Positions 27,862-36,418 of a DNA stretch of 39,462 nucleotides are shown here, one piece after another. The position numbers and the translations under genes are program-made. Below the pieces are notes generated by a model. It worked only from the letters and a program-made list of their open reading frames with translations. It was not told the DNA's origin and searched no databases. Position 1 is the first letter of the stretch, and each line of letters starts with the position of its first letter. Source of the stretch: Ignavibacteriales bacterium (GTDB taxonomy: Bacteria > Bacteroidota > Ignavibacteria > Ignavibacteriales > Ignavibacteriaceae); assembly GCA_012517155.1 (NCBI GenBank), contig JAAYVN010000047.1:1-39462 (forward strand). Reading direction: 5' to 3'.

Positions 27862-30800
27862 CTACTTAAGAAATATCATTTTCCGCGACATGATCCTGCC
27901 CCCTGTATTAAGCAGATATATGTAAATCCCGCTTGATAACTTGGATGCATCAAATTGTACCACATGATATCCCGGCTCCGCAAAACCACTTATCAGAGTC
28001 TCCACATCCTCTCCTAACAGATTTACAATTTTTAGCGTGACCTTCTTATTCTTCGCACTCACAGGTATATTAAATCCAATTTTAGTTACCGGATTAAACG
28101 GATTCGGATAATTCTGCCCAAGTGAAAATTCCTCCGGATTGCCAACTAGAACATCAATTTCAGCACTGTATGTATACGTTCCGTCATTATCTATTATTCT
28201 TAATCTGTAGCGATATTTTCCCGTAAATATATTTTCGTCTCTGAAACAATATCTCTTTAATGCGTTGCTGTTACCGCTTCCCGGAATAAACCCTTCTTTT
28301 TTCCAGCTGTGCGGTTTTGAAATATCCAGAGATACCTCCGCTCTCATTATTTCAAATCCGTAACAATTTAATTCGGTCGCCGTTTCCCACGAAAGCCACA
28401 CAGAGTGATTTTTTACATCGGCTGAAAAACTGATTAGTTCTACAGGGAAAAGTCCTATACCCCCATCACTGTTTTTAAGCACAAGTCCCCCCTCACCTAA
28501 TGCAAAATAGATGAAATCTGATGTTTTCTCATTCTGCTCTTTTCTTAATTTCAGAGCTGCTATCCCTATAAGATTATTTATGGAGCTCGAAAGATTTACT
28601 ACCGAGGATTTCCATGTATCTCCCCCGTCAGTTGTTTCATATATTGTCCCGTCTGCAGCAAAAATAATCGCTCGGCTTGCGTTCATAACTGAAACTTTGC
28701 TGAGATTACTATTACCACAATTAGATTTTGAAACCCAGTTTGTACCTCCGTCTGTGGTTTTAAATATAATTCCCTTATCTCCAATAACCATACCATTATT
28801 AACATCCGAAAATGAAACATCATTTAATGAGTTACTGCTTGATAAAGAGGTTACTGTCCAGTTTCCCCCGTCATCTGTTGACTTTAAAACTTTTCCGTCT
28901 TTACTTACGGCAAATAATCCGGGTAAGAAATATGAAACACTGTTAGCAATTTGGTTGGATGAAGCTAATACGCTTCTGACCGGCACCCAGGTGGAGCCGG
29001 AATTTGTTGAGATCGAAATAATCTGCTGATCATTTGACCCGGTTGTAGTTGTATATAGTATCGCAAGAATACTGTTTTCACCATTTTCGGAATTTAGCAA
29101 TTTATCCTTATATCCGCTCCCTGATTTTAGCGAGACTTTCGAAATATTATTTGTCGCCCCGATTGAAATATCTGTGAAGTTAGAGCCGTCTGTTGTCTTG
29201 ATCAACTTACCATTCTCGCCAACTATAAATCCGTTGTTCGCATCTGAAAATGAAGCAGAGTTATAATTATCCGATTCCCCGCCAGCGTGAATTTGAGTCC
29301 AGCTCTCTCCCCCATCTGTTGATTTGTACAATTTGTTCCGGCCGACAAGTGATATTAATAAATTGGATGATATGATCGCCACTGAATGAAAACGATCATT
29401 TATGCCCGAGGAAATTTTGTTTATAGTATTGCACACATCTGGCGAGGAACAGATCATCCCGTTCTTTGCTGTGAAGACGGTTAAGTTTCCTTTCGTATAA
29501 ATGTCTAAAATATTATTTGTGATATTGGAGGTGGGTGATGTCCAGTTATTACCTGAATCGGTGGATTTAACTATTGTTCCGTTGTTTCCTCCTCCAAGTA
29601 TTAGCGTCCCCCCCCCGATTTTAGTTAGTTTATTAATATTATTTGACCCCGAATATTTTTCTGCCCAGGTTTCTCCTAAATCAGTTGTGCCAAATATTTT
29701 TCCGTTTGCACATGATACCAGTCCGTCAGTTTCGCTCAGTAAAACTGAGGAGAGTACCGGTCCGGGTGTGTTAAATCTCCAGTCCCAGCTGCTCCCTCCA
29801 TTCGTGGTTACCGAATAACTGAAATCATCAAATGCCCACCCCCTCTGTGAGTCATAAAAACTAATCGTCCCGATATTCCCGGTTAAATTTGTGGTTTGCG
29901 GCGTCCAGCTTTCTCCGCGGTTTGAAGTCTTATAAACCTTCCCTTCGCCTCCACATATAAAAGCAAAATTTCCGTCTACAAAATGTATATTCCTGTAATC
30001 AATATTCCCATCCAGACCCGTCCCCTCAGGAGTTTCCCATGGATCACCTAAGTTCGTTGATTTAAAATAAGCCCCATTATCTCCGGCTGCTATTGTTACA
30101 TTAGTACCTGGAAATGTTCCGCATGTATTCAGTCTCCCCGAAAAGTTATTTAGGAAATGTGTCACCTTAAACGTGCTTCCTCCGTTCTCCGTGTAAACAA
30201 GGGTCCCTCCGTCTCCAACAGCACAAAATTCGTTGTCATCAAAAATATTTACTCCGTAGAGATCATTCCCCTGCGGAATTGGATTTAACCATTTCCATGG
30301 TGCGGGCGTACTTGGAATTCCGCCATTACCTCCCCCTTCAGTTAATACTGCAAGTGTATAATAAAAACCGTCCTCTACTGCTCTGTCGGCAACCGTAAAT
30401 GTGTTGTTATCTGATGAATAAACTCCTGTTACTATCATTGCATTATAAAAATTTGGATCTTCATCAACTAACATTCTTAGTCTGCTTCCGTCGGGTATCG
30501 CAAGCCCAGCTGTACTGAATACAAAGTCCGAAACCGGATTGCCCGATTGTTCAGAATGCCAGACTCGCTCCATTCTTTTCTCCACACCATCCGGAATATC
30601 AAAATAATTCCATAGTAATGATTTATTGTTATGCCCCCAAAGCACATAATCCGTCCCGGAAATTGAATTGTTTGTAATTGTTAATATTGAAGAGGAATTT
30701 GAACCCGTCCCGTACCATATCCCCCGCACTTCAGAATGATCTTTTAATTTTCCGTAAGTATAACATGTCGGTGGAAGCGCTGCTGAAAAACAATAAGTTC

Positions 30801-31509
30801 TTGTACCTGTTACGCTTAGACCCCTGTTGTTGCCCGACTGATCGCTGATATAGGATGAGTTATCATACTCATTAAATTTGTACAGCGCGATTAAATTTGT
30901 ATAATATGGATGACTGCTTGTGATTTCTTTGTGCATCCAGTCTTTTAGTGTATTTATGTCCAGCGCACTTGACCAAATGGTAAAATTTTCGATGTTTCCG
31001 TTAAAATAATTCCTCAATGCATTACTAATAGAGCGTTGTGCGCCAACCGAAAAAGGATGTGAACTTGAGACATCCAAATCCCCGGCGGCCGGATTTGATG
31101 AGGTCAGACTACCGTTGATTAATGCCTTTACGTTTGTTGCGTCAAATATCCCTGCTACGTAGTACCATTTTTGTAACTCTAAAGTACCCGGCGAACCGGA
31201 TATGAAGTCGGCTCCGCTTACTCTTTTTAAAAAGTTTATACCTCCATCCGATGTTACATACAGCTCGTACTGTCCTGAATTCTCCGTTCCGGAATTATAA
31301 TTTTTTGCCACTATTGTTTGGTTAGCATTCGACTGAAGTCTAACCCATCCCGCAATAGTAACACTATTCGTCGAAGGAAATGATGCCGCTCCAATATATG
31401 CCGAGTTATCCGTTCCATTTAGTAAAAAACTCCTTTCGGGCATAAACTGTGCTTTTAATTGCGTTAACACAGTGAAGAAAGTTATGAGTATGATAAATAA
31501 TTTCTTCAT
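27862..31509 (-). CDS. T9SS surface protein: LamG-like domain plus Ycf48/BNR-like repeats
   Basis: About 1215 residues if translation starts at the ATG at 31509. An upstream in-frame ATG at 31521 overlaps the previous stop, but AGGA between the two ATGs is correctly spaced only for the second. Signal peptide (ends LKAQ), then a concanavalin A-like/LamG domain (about 30-205) with TIAGWVRLQS. An unclassified beta domain (about 250-395) follows. About fourteen Ycf48/BNR-type repeats (about 400-1090) carry (S/T)TDGG-x-x-W blade motifs, several degenerate. The C-terminal T9SS type A domain has NYPNPFNPVT. Such propellers are generally binding or adhesion modules. It is the second gene of a two-gene unit with the paralogous repeat protein, 8 bp apart. 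Confidence 0.88.
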   Translation of the reverse strand: MKKLFIILITFFTVLTQLKAQFMPERSFLLNGTDNSAYIGAASFPSTNSVTIAGWVRLQSNANQTIVAKNYNSGTENSGQYELYVTSDGGINFLKRVSGADFISGSPGTLELQKWYYVAGIFDATNVKALINGSLTSSNPAAGDLDVSSSHPFSVGAQRSISNALRNYFNGNIENFTIWSSALDINTLKDWMHKEITSSHPYYTNLIALYKFNEYDNSSYISDQSGNNRGLSVTGTRTYCFSAALPPTCYTYGKLKDHSEVRGIWYGTGSNSSSILTITNNSISGTDYVLWGHNNKSLLWNYFDIPDGVEKRMERVWHSEQSGNPVSDFVFSTAGLAIPDGSRLRMLVDEDPNFYNAMIVTGVYSSDNNTFTVADRAVEDGFYYTLAVLTEGGGNGGIPSTPAPWKWLNPIPQGNDLYGVNIFDDNEFCAVGDGGTLVYTENGGSTFKVTHFLNNFSGRLNTCGTFPGTNVTIAAGDNGAYFKSTNLGDPWETPEGTGLDGNIDYRNIHFVDGNFAFICGGEGKVYKTSNRGESWTPQTTNLTGNIGTISFYDSQRGWAFDDFSYSVTTNGGSSWDWRFNTPGPVLSSVLLSETDGLVSCANGKIFGTTDLGETWAEKYSGSNNINKLTKIGGGTLILGGGNNGTIVKSTDSGNNWTSPTSNITNNILDIYTKGNLTVFTAKNGMICSSPDVCNTINKISSGINDRFHSVAIISSNLLISLVGRNKLYKSTDGGESWTQIHAGGESDNYNSASFSDANNGFIVGENGKLIKTTDGSNFTDISIGATNNISKVSLKSGSGYKDKLLNSENGENSILAILYTTTTGSNDQQIISISTNSGSTWVPVRSVLASSNQIANSVSYFLPGLFAVSKDGKVLKSTDDGGNWTVTSLSSSNSLNDVSFSDVNNGMVIGDKGIIFKTTDGGTNWVSKSNCGNSNLSKVSVMNASRAIIFAADGTIYETTDGGDTWKSSVVNLSSSINNLIGIAALKLRKEQNEKTSDFIYFALGEGGLVLKNSDGGIGLFPVELISFSADVKNHSVWLSWETATELNCYGFEIMRAEVSLDISKPHSWKKEGFIPGSGNSNALKRYCFRDENIFTGKYRYRLRIIDNDGTYTYSAEIDVLVGNPEEFSLGQNYPNPFNPVTKIGFNIPVSAKNKKVTLKIVNLLGEDVETLISGFAEPGYHVVQFDASKLSSGIYIYLLNTGGRIMSRKMIFLK

Positions 31510-31517
31510 TTGCTTCC

Positions 31518-33887
31518 TCATTTTATGATTAAAAGTTTTTTGTTTATGATAAATCCTTCTGAACTTAATCGATAAAAATAAACTCCCGATGAAAGACCTG
31601 ATTTTTCTGCCGATATCTGTATTTTATGAGATCCGGATCGCAGGAGTGAATTAACTAAAACGATGATCTCCCCGCCTTGAATATCAAATAGACTTAATCT
31701 TACTTCTGCTTCCCTGGGAATCGTAAACTCAATAGTTGTTACCGGATTAAACGGATTCGGATAATTCTGCTTAATTGAAAATTCCTCCGGTAATGTGCTG
31801 CTTACCTCAATTTCATTGCTGTACGAAAATTGTCCGTCGTTGTCAATCTGTTTTAATCTGTACTTCACCGCCTCCTCCTTTATTGACGAATGGACAAAGG
31901 AATAATATTTCGGTGAATTTGAATTTCCCGCCCCCTGCACAAATCCAATACTTTCCCACTCTCCCTTTGAATCAAACCTTGCTTCTATACTAAATCCGTA
32001 GTTATTTATCTCCGAAGCAGTCTGCCATTCTAAGCGAATACCGTCTCCTGCTTTCTCTGCAGTAAAGGATGTCAGTTCTATTGGAAGCCCCCCCATATTG
32101 GTTTTGAAAATGTTTCCGAAACTTCCGCAAAACCATCCTGTTGTTGATGAGATTGAGTGCACCGAATATAAGTAGTTTGAGGTATATGGATTTGTGTTTT
32201 GTCTTCCCCATGTTCCCCCACCGTCAGTTGTTCCCATCAGGTACCCGTTAGATCCTGCCGCCCAGCCTGTGTTTTCATTTGCAAAATAAACACAATAATA
32301 ATGCTGGGCATTCCCGATTGAAGTTGAAGACCATGTGTCTCCGCCATCCGTGGTTTTGATCAATACTCCCCCCATCCCCACAGCGTATCCTATATTTGCA
32401 GAAGGAAAGTGAATAGAATATAAAGTCGTAAAAGTACCGCTCGATTTTGCATTCCAGGTCGCTCCTGCATCGGTAGTAAATATCATCGTTCCCGATGTCC
32501 CGACCGCAAATCCCTTGTTATCGTTCGCAAACGAGATCCCCCACAAAGTAGCTGAAACTCCTGTCGCATACTCGCTCCACGTTGCTCCACCATCGGTCGT
32601 CTTTAGCATTGTCCCGCCTGAACCGGTTGCATATCCAACAGTCGCAGAGGTAAAATCGATTGAGTAAAAGTCTGCATCGTATGGGACAGGATGTCCCGGC
32701 AAAGTTGCCGCATTCCAGACATTTCCTCCGTCTGTTGTATATTTTATGTATCCATAGTACCCCGCAACTACCGCCGATGTGGCAGATGTGACAAATACAT
32801 CCCTTATTGTATTAGTTGTTCCGCTTGATTGCTCCGCCCAGGAGGTTCCGCCATCTGTGGATTTGATTATTACTCCCCTGTCCCCTACTGCAAATCCTGT
32901 ATTGGTATTCACAAAATGAATTGCGATTAAATTTGTTGATACTCCTGTCGATAATGAGGACCATTCAATACCGTTGTAATGAATTATCTTTCCTGATTCT
33001 CCTGCTGCCCAAACTGCGCTTGTATGGGTTGCCGTAACAGAATAGAGCGTCATTACCGCGGTGCTTGCCTGCTGTACCCAGTTGGTCCCTCCATCTGTAG
33101 TATATAAAATTTTTCCGCTGTTTCCAACAGACCATCCCGTTGTCGCGTTTACGAACTTGATCGAGTATAATGAATTGGTAATTGGTGTGGTCTGTTGTGT
33201 CCAGCTAGCACCTCCGTCAGTCGTTACCAGAATTTTACCTCCGGCTCCGGAAATCCATCCCTGAGTGCTGGAAACAAAATTAACAGAAAACAACTCTGTC
33301 GAAACGGGTGAAGTCTGACTATTCCAGCTCCCCCCTCCGTCTGTTGTGTTCAGTATAATTCCCCCCGAACCAACTGCATAACCGATAGTGGCGTTAACAA
33401 AAAATACACTGTTGAGATTATTGGAAGTACCGCTTGTCTGAAGTACCCAGTTTGATCCGCCGTCTGTGGTTTTTATGATCTTTCCATTATAGTCAGCAAC
33501 CCACCCCAGGCTCTCTGTAATAAAATGAACACAATTTATTCTGGATGTGCTTCCACTCACCTGCAGCACCCATGCACCACCTCCGTCGGTAGTCTTATAA
33601 ATTGAACCGTTTGTCCCCACACAATATCCTATGTTTGTGGAATAAAAAAAGATGCCGCGTAATGCATTCGTCGTACCCGACGATAGAATACTCCAGGTTG
33701 TGCCTCCGTCTGTACTTTTAATAATTGTACCGTCTGCGCCGCACGCCCAGCCGTAACTTGAATTGTAGAAAAATGAAGAGTAGAGGATATTACCCTGTGG
33801 TTTGGGACTAAGCCCGAACCAGTCGCTTTGTGAAAAAAGGTGAGGAGTTAAAACACACAATAATGAGAGCGTAAATATCAGCCGCAT
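31518..33887 (-). CDS. T9SS surface protein made of Ycf48/BNR-like beta-propeller repeats
   Basis: The 789-residue protein has a signal peptide (about 1-19, ending LFSQ). About fourteen repeats of about 43 residues follow, each of the form G-x-(I/L)-x-x-T-T-D-G-G-x-x-W then a W/Y-A-V-G strand. Twelve are clear, repeat 7 is degenerate and the last is partial. Fourteen blades would make two seven-bladed propellers; this is a count by eye. A beta domain (about 610-700) and a T9SS type A sorting domain with NYPNPFNPVT complete it. GGAGG 5 nt before the ATG is a clear ribosome-binding site. Ycf48 proteins assist photosystem II assembly, but such repeats in Bacteroidota are extracellular and no photosynthesis is implied. 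Confidence 0.9.
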   Translation of the reverse strand: MRLIFTLSLLCVLTPHLFSQSDWFGLSPKPQGNILYSSFFYNSSYGWACGADGTIIKSTDGGTTWSILSSGTTNALRGIFFYSTNIGYCVGTNGSIYKTTDGGGAWVLQVSGSTSRINCVHFITESLGWVADYNGKIIKTTDGGSNWVLQTSGTSNNLNSVFFVNATIGYAVGSGGIILNTTDGGGSWNSQTSPVSTELFSVNFVSSTQGWISGAGGKILVTTDGGASWTQQTTPITNSLYSIKFVNATTGWSVGNSGKILYTTDGGTNWVQQASTAVMTLYSVTATHTSAVWAAGESGKIIHYNGIEWSSLSTGVSTNLIAIHFVNTNTGFAVGDRGVIIKSTDGGTSWAEQSSGTTNTIRDVFVTSATSAVVAGYYGYIKYTTDGGNVWNAATLPGHPVPYDADFYSIDFTSATVGYATGSGGTMLKTTDGGATWSEYATGVSATLWGISFANDNKGFAVGTSGTMIFTTDAGATWNAKSSGTFTTLYSIHFPSANIGYAVGMGGVLIKTTDGGDTWSSTSIGNAQHYYCVYFANENTGWAAGSNGYLMGTTDGGGTWGRQNTNPYTSNYLYSVHSISSTTGWFCGSFGNIFKTNMGGLPIELTSFTAEKAGDGIRLEWQTASEINNYGFSIEARFDSKGEWESIGFVQGAGNSNSPKYYSFVHSSIKEEAVKYRLKQIDNDGQFSYSNEIEVSSTLPEEFSIKQNYPNPFNPVTTIEFTIPREAEVRLSLFDIQGGEIIVLVNSLLRSGSHKIQISAEKSGLSSGVYFYRLSSEGFIINKKLLIIK

Positions 33888-34021
33888 ACAAGCCTCCGAA
33901 TATTTACTAAAAAAATTGGGAATTACAGTTGTATATAATAATATTTTACAAAAAAAACAAGTAAATACTACTGACTGTAAACCTTTCTGAGATATCCCCC
34001 ATTCATCCGGTTACTATATCT

Positions 34022-34348
34022 CTATCTTGCTCTCAATCCCGTTATTAAATTAATAAAGCAGGCAAAATCCCCTATCGTTTTTCTGTCATCCCCAAGCCGT
34101 TTCCTCCAGGTTGCATCCTCCCCCTTTTTAATCATCGCTCTGCTTAATACATTGCAACTGTCAATAAATGCAGTATGCTTTGCGCTGCGGAGATCCTCCA
34201 TTTCCCTCCTTCCCTCGGAATTTGCCAAATACCAGTCAACTCTTATTCTCGAGTAATCAACGGCATACTTGAACAATTCCTGCTTTAGTGAGGTTAACTC
34301 TGTTTTATCAATCCCGTCTATCAATCGTATCGCTGATTCTGTTGTCAT
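34022..34348 (-). CDS. Small helical protein of unknown function
   Basis: About 108 residues, starting at MTTESAIRL. The ATG nine bases upstream (34357) is not favoured because AAGG directly abuts it, while the spacing suits 34348. The protein is predicted helical and rich in charged residues (KQELFKYAVDYSRIRVDW, GRREMEDLRSAKHTAFIDSC, DDRKTIGDFACFINLI). It has no signal peptide, cysteine motif or known domain that I recognise. The balanced composition suggests a real gene. It sits alone, 78 bp after the photolyase-like gene on the same strand, so it could be its downstream partner. Function not assigned. Confidence 0.65.
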   Translation of the reverse strand: MTTESAIRLIDGIDKTELTSLKQELFKYAVDYSRIRVDWYLANSEGRREMEDLRSAKHTAFIDSCNVLSRAMIKKGEDATWRKRLGDDRKTIGDFACFINLITGLRAR

Positions 34349-34426
34349 AAAACACATCCTTTTTTAAATTCTCTTGCTCTTATAGTTCTAAGACGGTTTT
34401 TATTATTAATCTCCCAAACCAAATAA

Positions 34427-35902
34427 TCATAATTGTTTCAGAAATTCATCTGCAGTACCAAATAGCACCGCTTTTCTTTCCTCCGACATTTTATCAAATG
34501 TTTTTATCAGCATTCCCAATCTTGGGTTTGAAAGAAAAAATCCTCTTTGCTTATTCATAAACCTCCAGAAAAGTCCGTCCCAGATTACTTGCCAATCCCC
34601 GGGCTTGTAATTTCCCATCTTCATCAAATAATTACTTCCACTTATATAGGGCTTCGTTGACATCAGCCCGCCATCCGCAAACTGGCTCATACCATAAACA
34701 TTCGGCACCATCACCCAGTCATAAGCATCAATAAACAATTCAATAAACCACCTGTAAACTTCATCCGGATCAAACTCGCAAAGAAGCATGAAATTCCCCA
34801 GCACCATTAGTCTTTCAATGTGATGACAATATCCTGTTGCAAGCACCTTTTTTATGGTTATATCCACCGGCTCAATCCCCGTTTCCCCTTTCCAGAATCC
34901 CTCCGGAATCTTTCGCCTGAAACCCCAGTAATTTTTTGTCCTCTGCTCAATTCCTCTTAGCTCATAAACAGCACGGATAAATTCTCGCCACCCAATAATT
35001 TGTCTGAGAAATCCCTCCAGTGAATTAAGGGGAATTTCCCTCTTCACTGCAAAATCCAATGTGGTTTTCAGAATATCACTCGGTGTGAGCAAACCAACGT
35101 TCAGCATTGGAGTTAAAACGCTATGATTCAAAATGCTTTCATTTGCAACAATGGCATCTTCGTACGCACCGAATTCTTCAAAACGCGTCTCTAAAAATTG
35201 TTGAAGCCATTCCTTGCTCTCATCGAACGTGACCGGATAATTAAACTGTTCATTAATGATCCCATAATTGTCCGGAAAATACTCCTGAACATATAAACCG
35301 GCTTCTCTGGTGTACTCATTAATTGCGGGGAAATTAACAATTGGAGGTTTTTTATTGGAGGGATACTTTAATCGGTTCTCCTGGTCATAAGTCCACTTCC
35401 CTCCGGTTGGTGTTTTGTCATCATTAATCAATATGTTTAGCTTTTTACGCTGATTAACATAAAAATCTGTCTGCGAATATCTTTTTCTCCCTTCAAAATA
35501 TTTCAGTAGCTCCTCTTTTGTATTGATAAACAAAGGAGAATTGAATTGTTGAATCCTCACTCCGTTTAATTGCGCAGATTGTGCTATTCTTTTCTCTAAC
35601 CAGTTATCTGCCACTTCTGTATAACAAATCTCATCATAACCATTTTCCCTTAAGTGTGGAATCAGTTTGCGTATATCGGATAACTCGTTGTTTGATTCAA
35701 TATATACAACCTTCTTCTTTTTCTTTTGAAGGTAATCCTGGTAATATTTTAATGAAGCTCGGTGAAAAGTCAGCTTTTGCTTATGAAAATTGTACTGCTT
35801 AAAAAACAATGTTTCTTCAATCAAAAAAACATAATTGCTTTTTTGTAAAGCCGGATTATGCTCAAATAATTGATTCGGAAAAACCAGTGTCGCTGTTTTC
35901 AT
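34427..35902 (-). CDS. Photolyase/cryptochrome-like protein of the FeS-BCP family, lacking the Fe-S cysteines
   Basis: The 491-residue protein matches bacterial (6-4) photolyase/CryPro proteins along its length. It has an N-terminal Rossmann-like domain (1-130, ATLVFPNQLFEHNP) and FAD-binding helical domain motifs: FLRQIIGWREFIR (298-310), GYCHHIERLMVLGNF (357-371), DAYDWVMVPNVYGMSQFADG (392-411) and KPYISGSNY (417-425). In the known enzymes four cysteines hold a 4Fe-4S cluster, one near the segment at 345 and three after the GNY region. Here those places read GIEPVDITI and NYKPGDWQVIWDGLFWRF, without cysteine. It should still bind FAD; whether it repairs DNA or senses light is unknown. The start is the only Met consistent with the N-terminal strand. 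Confidence 0.85.
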   Translation of the reverse strand: MKTATLVFPNQLFEHNPALQKSNYVFLIEETLFFKQYNFHKQKLTFHRASLKYYQDYLQKKKKKVVYIESNNELSDIRKLIPHLRENGYDEICYTEVADNWLEKRIAQSAQLNGVRIQQFNSPLFINTKEELLKYFEGRKRYSQTDFYVNQRKKLNILINDDKTPTGGKWTYDQENRLKYPSNKKPPIVNFPAINEYTREAGLYVQEYFPDNYGIINEQFNYPVTFDESKEWLQQFLETRFEEFGAYEDAIVANESILNHSVLTPMLNVGLLTPSDILKTTLDFAVKREIPLNSLEGFLRQIIGWREFIRAVYELRGIEQRTKNYWGFRRKIPEGFWKGETGIEPVDITIKKVLATGYCHHIERLMVLGNFMLLCEFDPDEVYRWFIELFIDAYDWVMVPNVYGMSQFADGGLMSTKPYISGSNYLMKMGNYKPGDWQVIWDGLFWRFMNKQRGFFLSNPRLGMLIKTFDKMSEERKAVLFGTADEFLKQL

Positions 35903-35962
35903 TTAAATTGATTTTCTTTTGCAATGCAATTTAAGAATGGAATGGGAATATTTAATACACTA

Positions 35963-36020
35963 AATAAAAAGCCCCAAATTATTTTGGGGCTCTGCTCCGC
36001 GAGCAAGACTCGAACTTGCA
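35963..36020. repeat. 58-bp direct repeat, distal copy (tRNA 3' end + terminator)
   Basis: Positions 35963-36020 are identical to 36315-36372, an offset of 352 bp. The repeat unit holds the terminator hairpin and the last 26 nt of tRNA-Asn (T-arm and 3' acceptor strand). This copy is not part of an intact tRNA. Confidence 0.95.
35966..35991 (-). terminator. Terminator hairpin, distal copy
   Basis: AGCCCCAAA / TTTGGGGCT with a 4-nt loop is followed, in minus-strand reading, by a run of T. It is identical to the hairpin after the intact tRNA-Asn (36318-36343). It would terminate transcription coming through the GIY-YIG gene. Confidence 0.85.
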
Positions 36021-36049
36021 TCCCGAACTCTTTCGGGATAACAGTCGAT
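35995..36049 (-). pseudogene. Decayed tRNA-Asn 3' portion
   Basis: Positions 35995-36020 equal the 3' end of the intact tRNA-Asn. Further 5' (minus strand) the similarity resumes around the anticodon loop (TAACAG at 36039-36044 versus 36383-36388) after a divergent stretch of about 8 extra bases that forms a hairpin (36020-36039). The acceptor 5' strand and D-arm are absent; the GIY-YIG stop codon (36053-36055) lies 4 bp away. It cannot fold as a working tRNA. Confidence 0.75.
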
Positions 36050-36052
36050 AAT

Positions 36053-36310
36053 TTACAATTTCACTTCTCCCGAGATAATCCTCTCTGTCATAACCCTGCT
36101 TTTCCATCCCTTAATCTTTTTCTCAGCATCTGCAGCATCAGATTTTGAGTTGAACTCTTTCTTAAACACCATTTCCCAGGGACGGTATCTTGAAGTAAAC
36201 CCCTTTTCGATATTATTATGATAATAAAGTCTGACTTCGGGGTTTTCAGAAATACCCACATAATATTTATCGGCAGATTGTGATTTAAGTATGTAAAGAA
36301 AATATTTCAT
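36053..36310 (-). CDS. Single-domain GIY-YIG endonuclease
   Basis: An 85-residue protein beginning MKYFLYILKS. A longer reading frame runs upstream to 36424, but that extension is translated tRNA-Asn and terminator sequence, so the start is the ATG at 36308-36310, 5 bp from the end of the 58-bp repeat. The GIY and YIG equivalents are Y5-I-L and Y17-V-G19. The catalytic Arg is R27, with H31-N32 nearby, and the metal-binding Glu is E63 in DAEKKIKGW. This is a stand-alone nuclease domain of the UPF0213/YhbQ size class, without a DNA-binding domain. Its tight fit between the intact tRNA-Asn with its terminator and a tRNA remnant suggests a mobile or homing-type unit. Confidence 0.85.
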   Translation of the reverse strand: MKYFLYILKSQSADKYYVGISENPEVRLYYHNNIEKGFTSRYRPWEMVFKKEFNSKSDAADAEKKIKGWKSRVMTERIISGEVKL

Positions 36311-36314
36311 AAGC

Positions 36315-36372
36315 AATAAAAAGCCCCAAATTATTTTGGGGCTCTGCTCCGCGAGCAAGACTCGAACTTGCA
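36315..36372. repeat. 58-bp direct repeat, proximal copy (overlaps tRNA-Asn 3' end)
   Basis: Identical to 35963-36020. This copy includes the working terminator and the 3' 26 nt of the intact tRNA-Asn gene. The two copies flank the GIY-YIG gene in direct orientation. Confidence 0.95.
36318..36343 (-). terminator. Terminator of tRNA-Asn
   Basis: A 9-bp stem, AGCCCCAAA / TTTGGGGCT, begins 3 nt past the tRNA discriminator base and is followed by T5 in minus-strand reading. Because it precedes the GIY-YIG ATG by 8 nt, the nuclease can only be expressed by read-through or from a hidden promoter. Confidence 0.85.
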
Positions 36373-36418
36373 ACCCTTCGGTTAACAGCCGAATGCTCCA
36401 CCATTGAGCTATCGCGGA
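36347..36418 (-). tRNA. tRNA-Asn (anticodon GTT)
   Basis: 72 nt without encoded CCA. The acceptor stem TCCGCGA/TCGCGGA with discriminator G, D-arm GCTC/GAGC, anticodon stem TTCGG/CCGAA with loop CTGTTAA, and T-arm GCAAG-TTCGAGT-CTTGC all pair perfectly. The GTT anticodon gives asparagine. It is the only tRNA in the window. Confidence 0.95.

Noticed and set aside
32680-33800. Regular DNA periodicity resembling a CRISPR or satellite array
   Set aside because: The period of about 130 bp corresponds to the 43-residue protein repeats in an open reading frame, and the units diverge at the DNA level.
31518-33887. Photosynthesis-related role suggested by Ycf48-like repeats
   Set aside because: The proteins have signal peptides and T9SS tails, and no photosystem genes are present. 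The repeat is a generic propeller blade.
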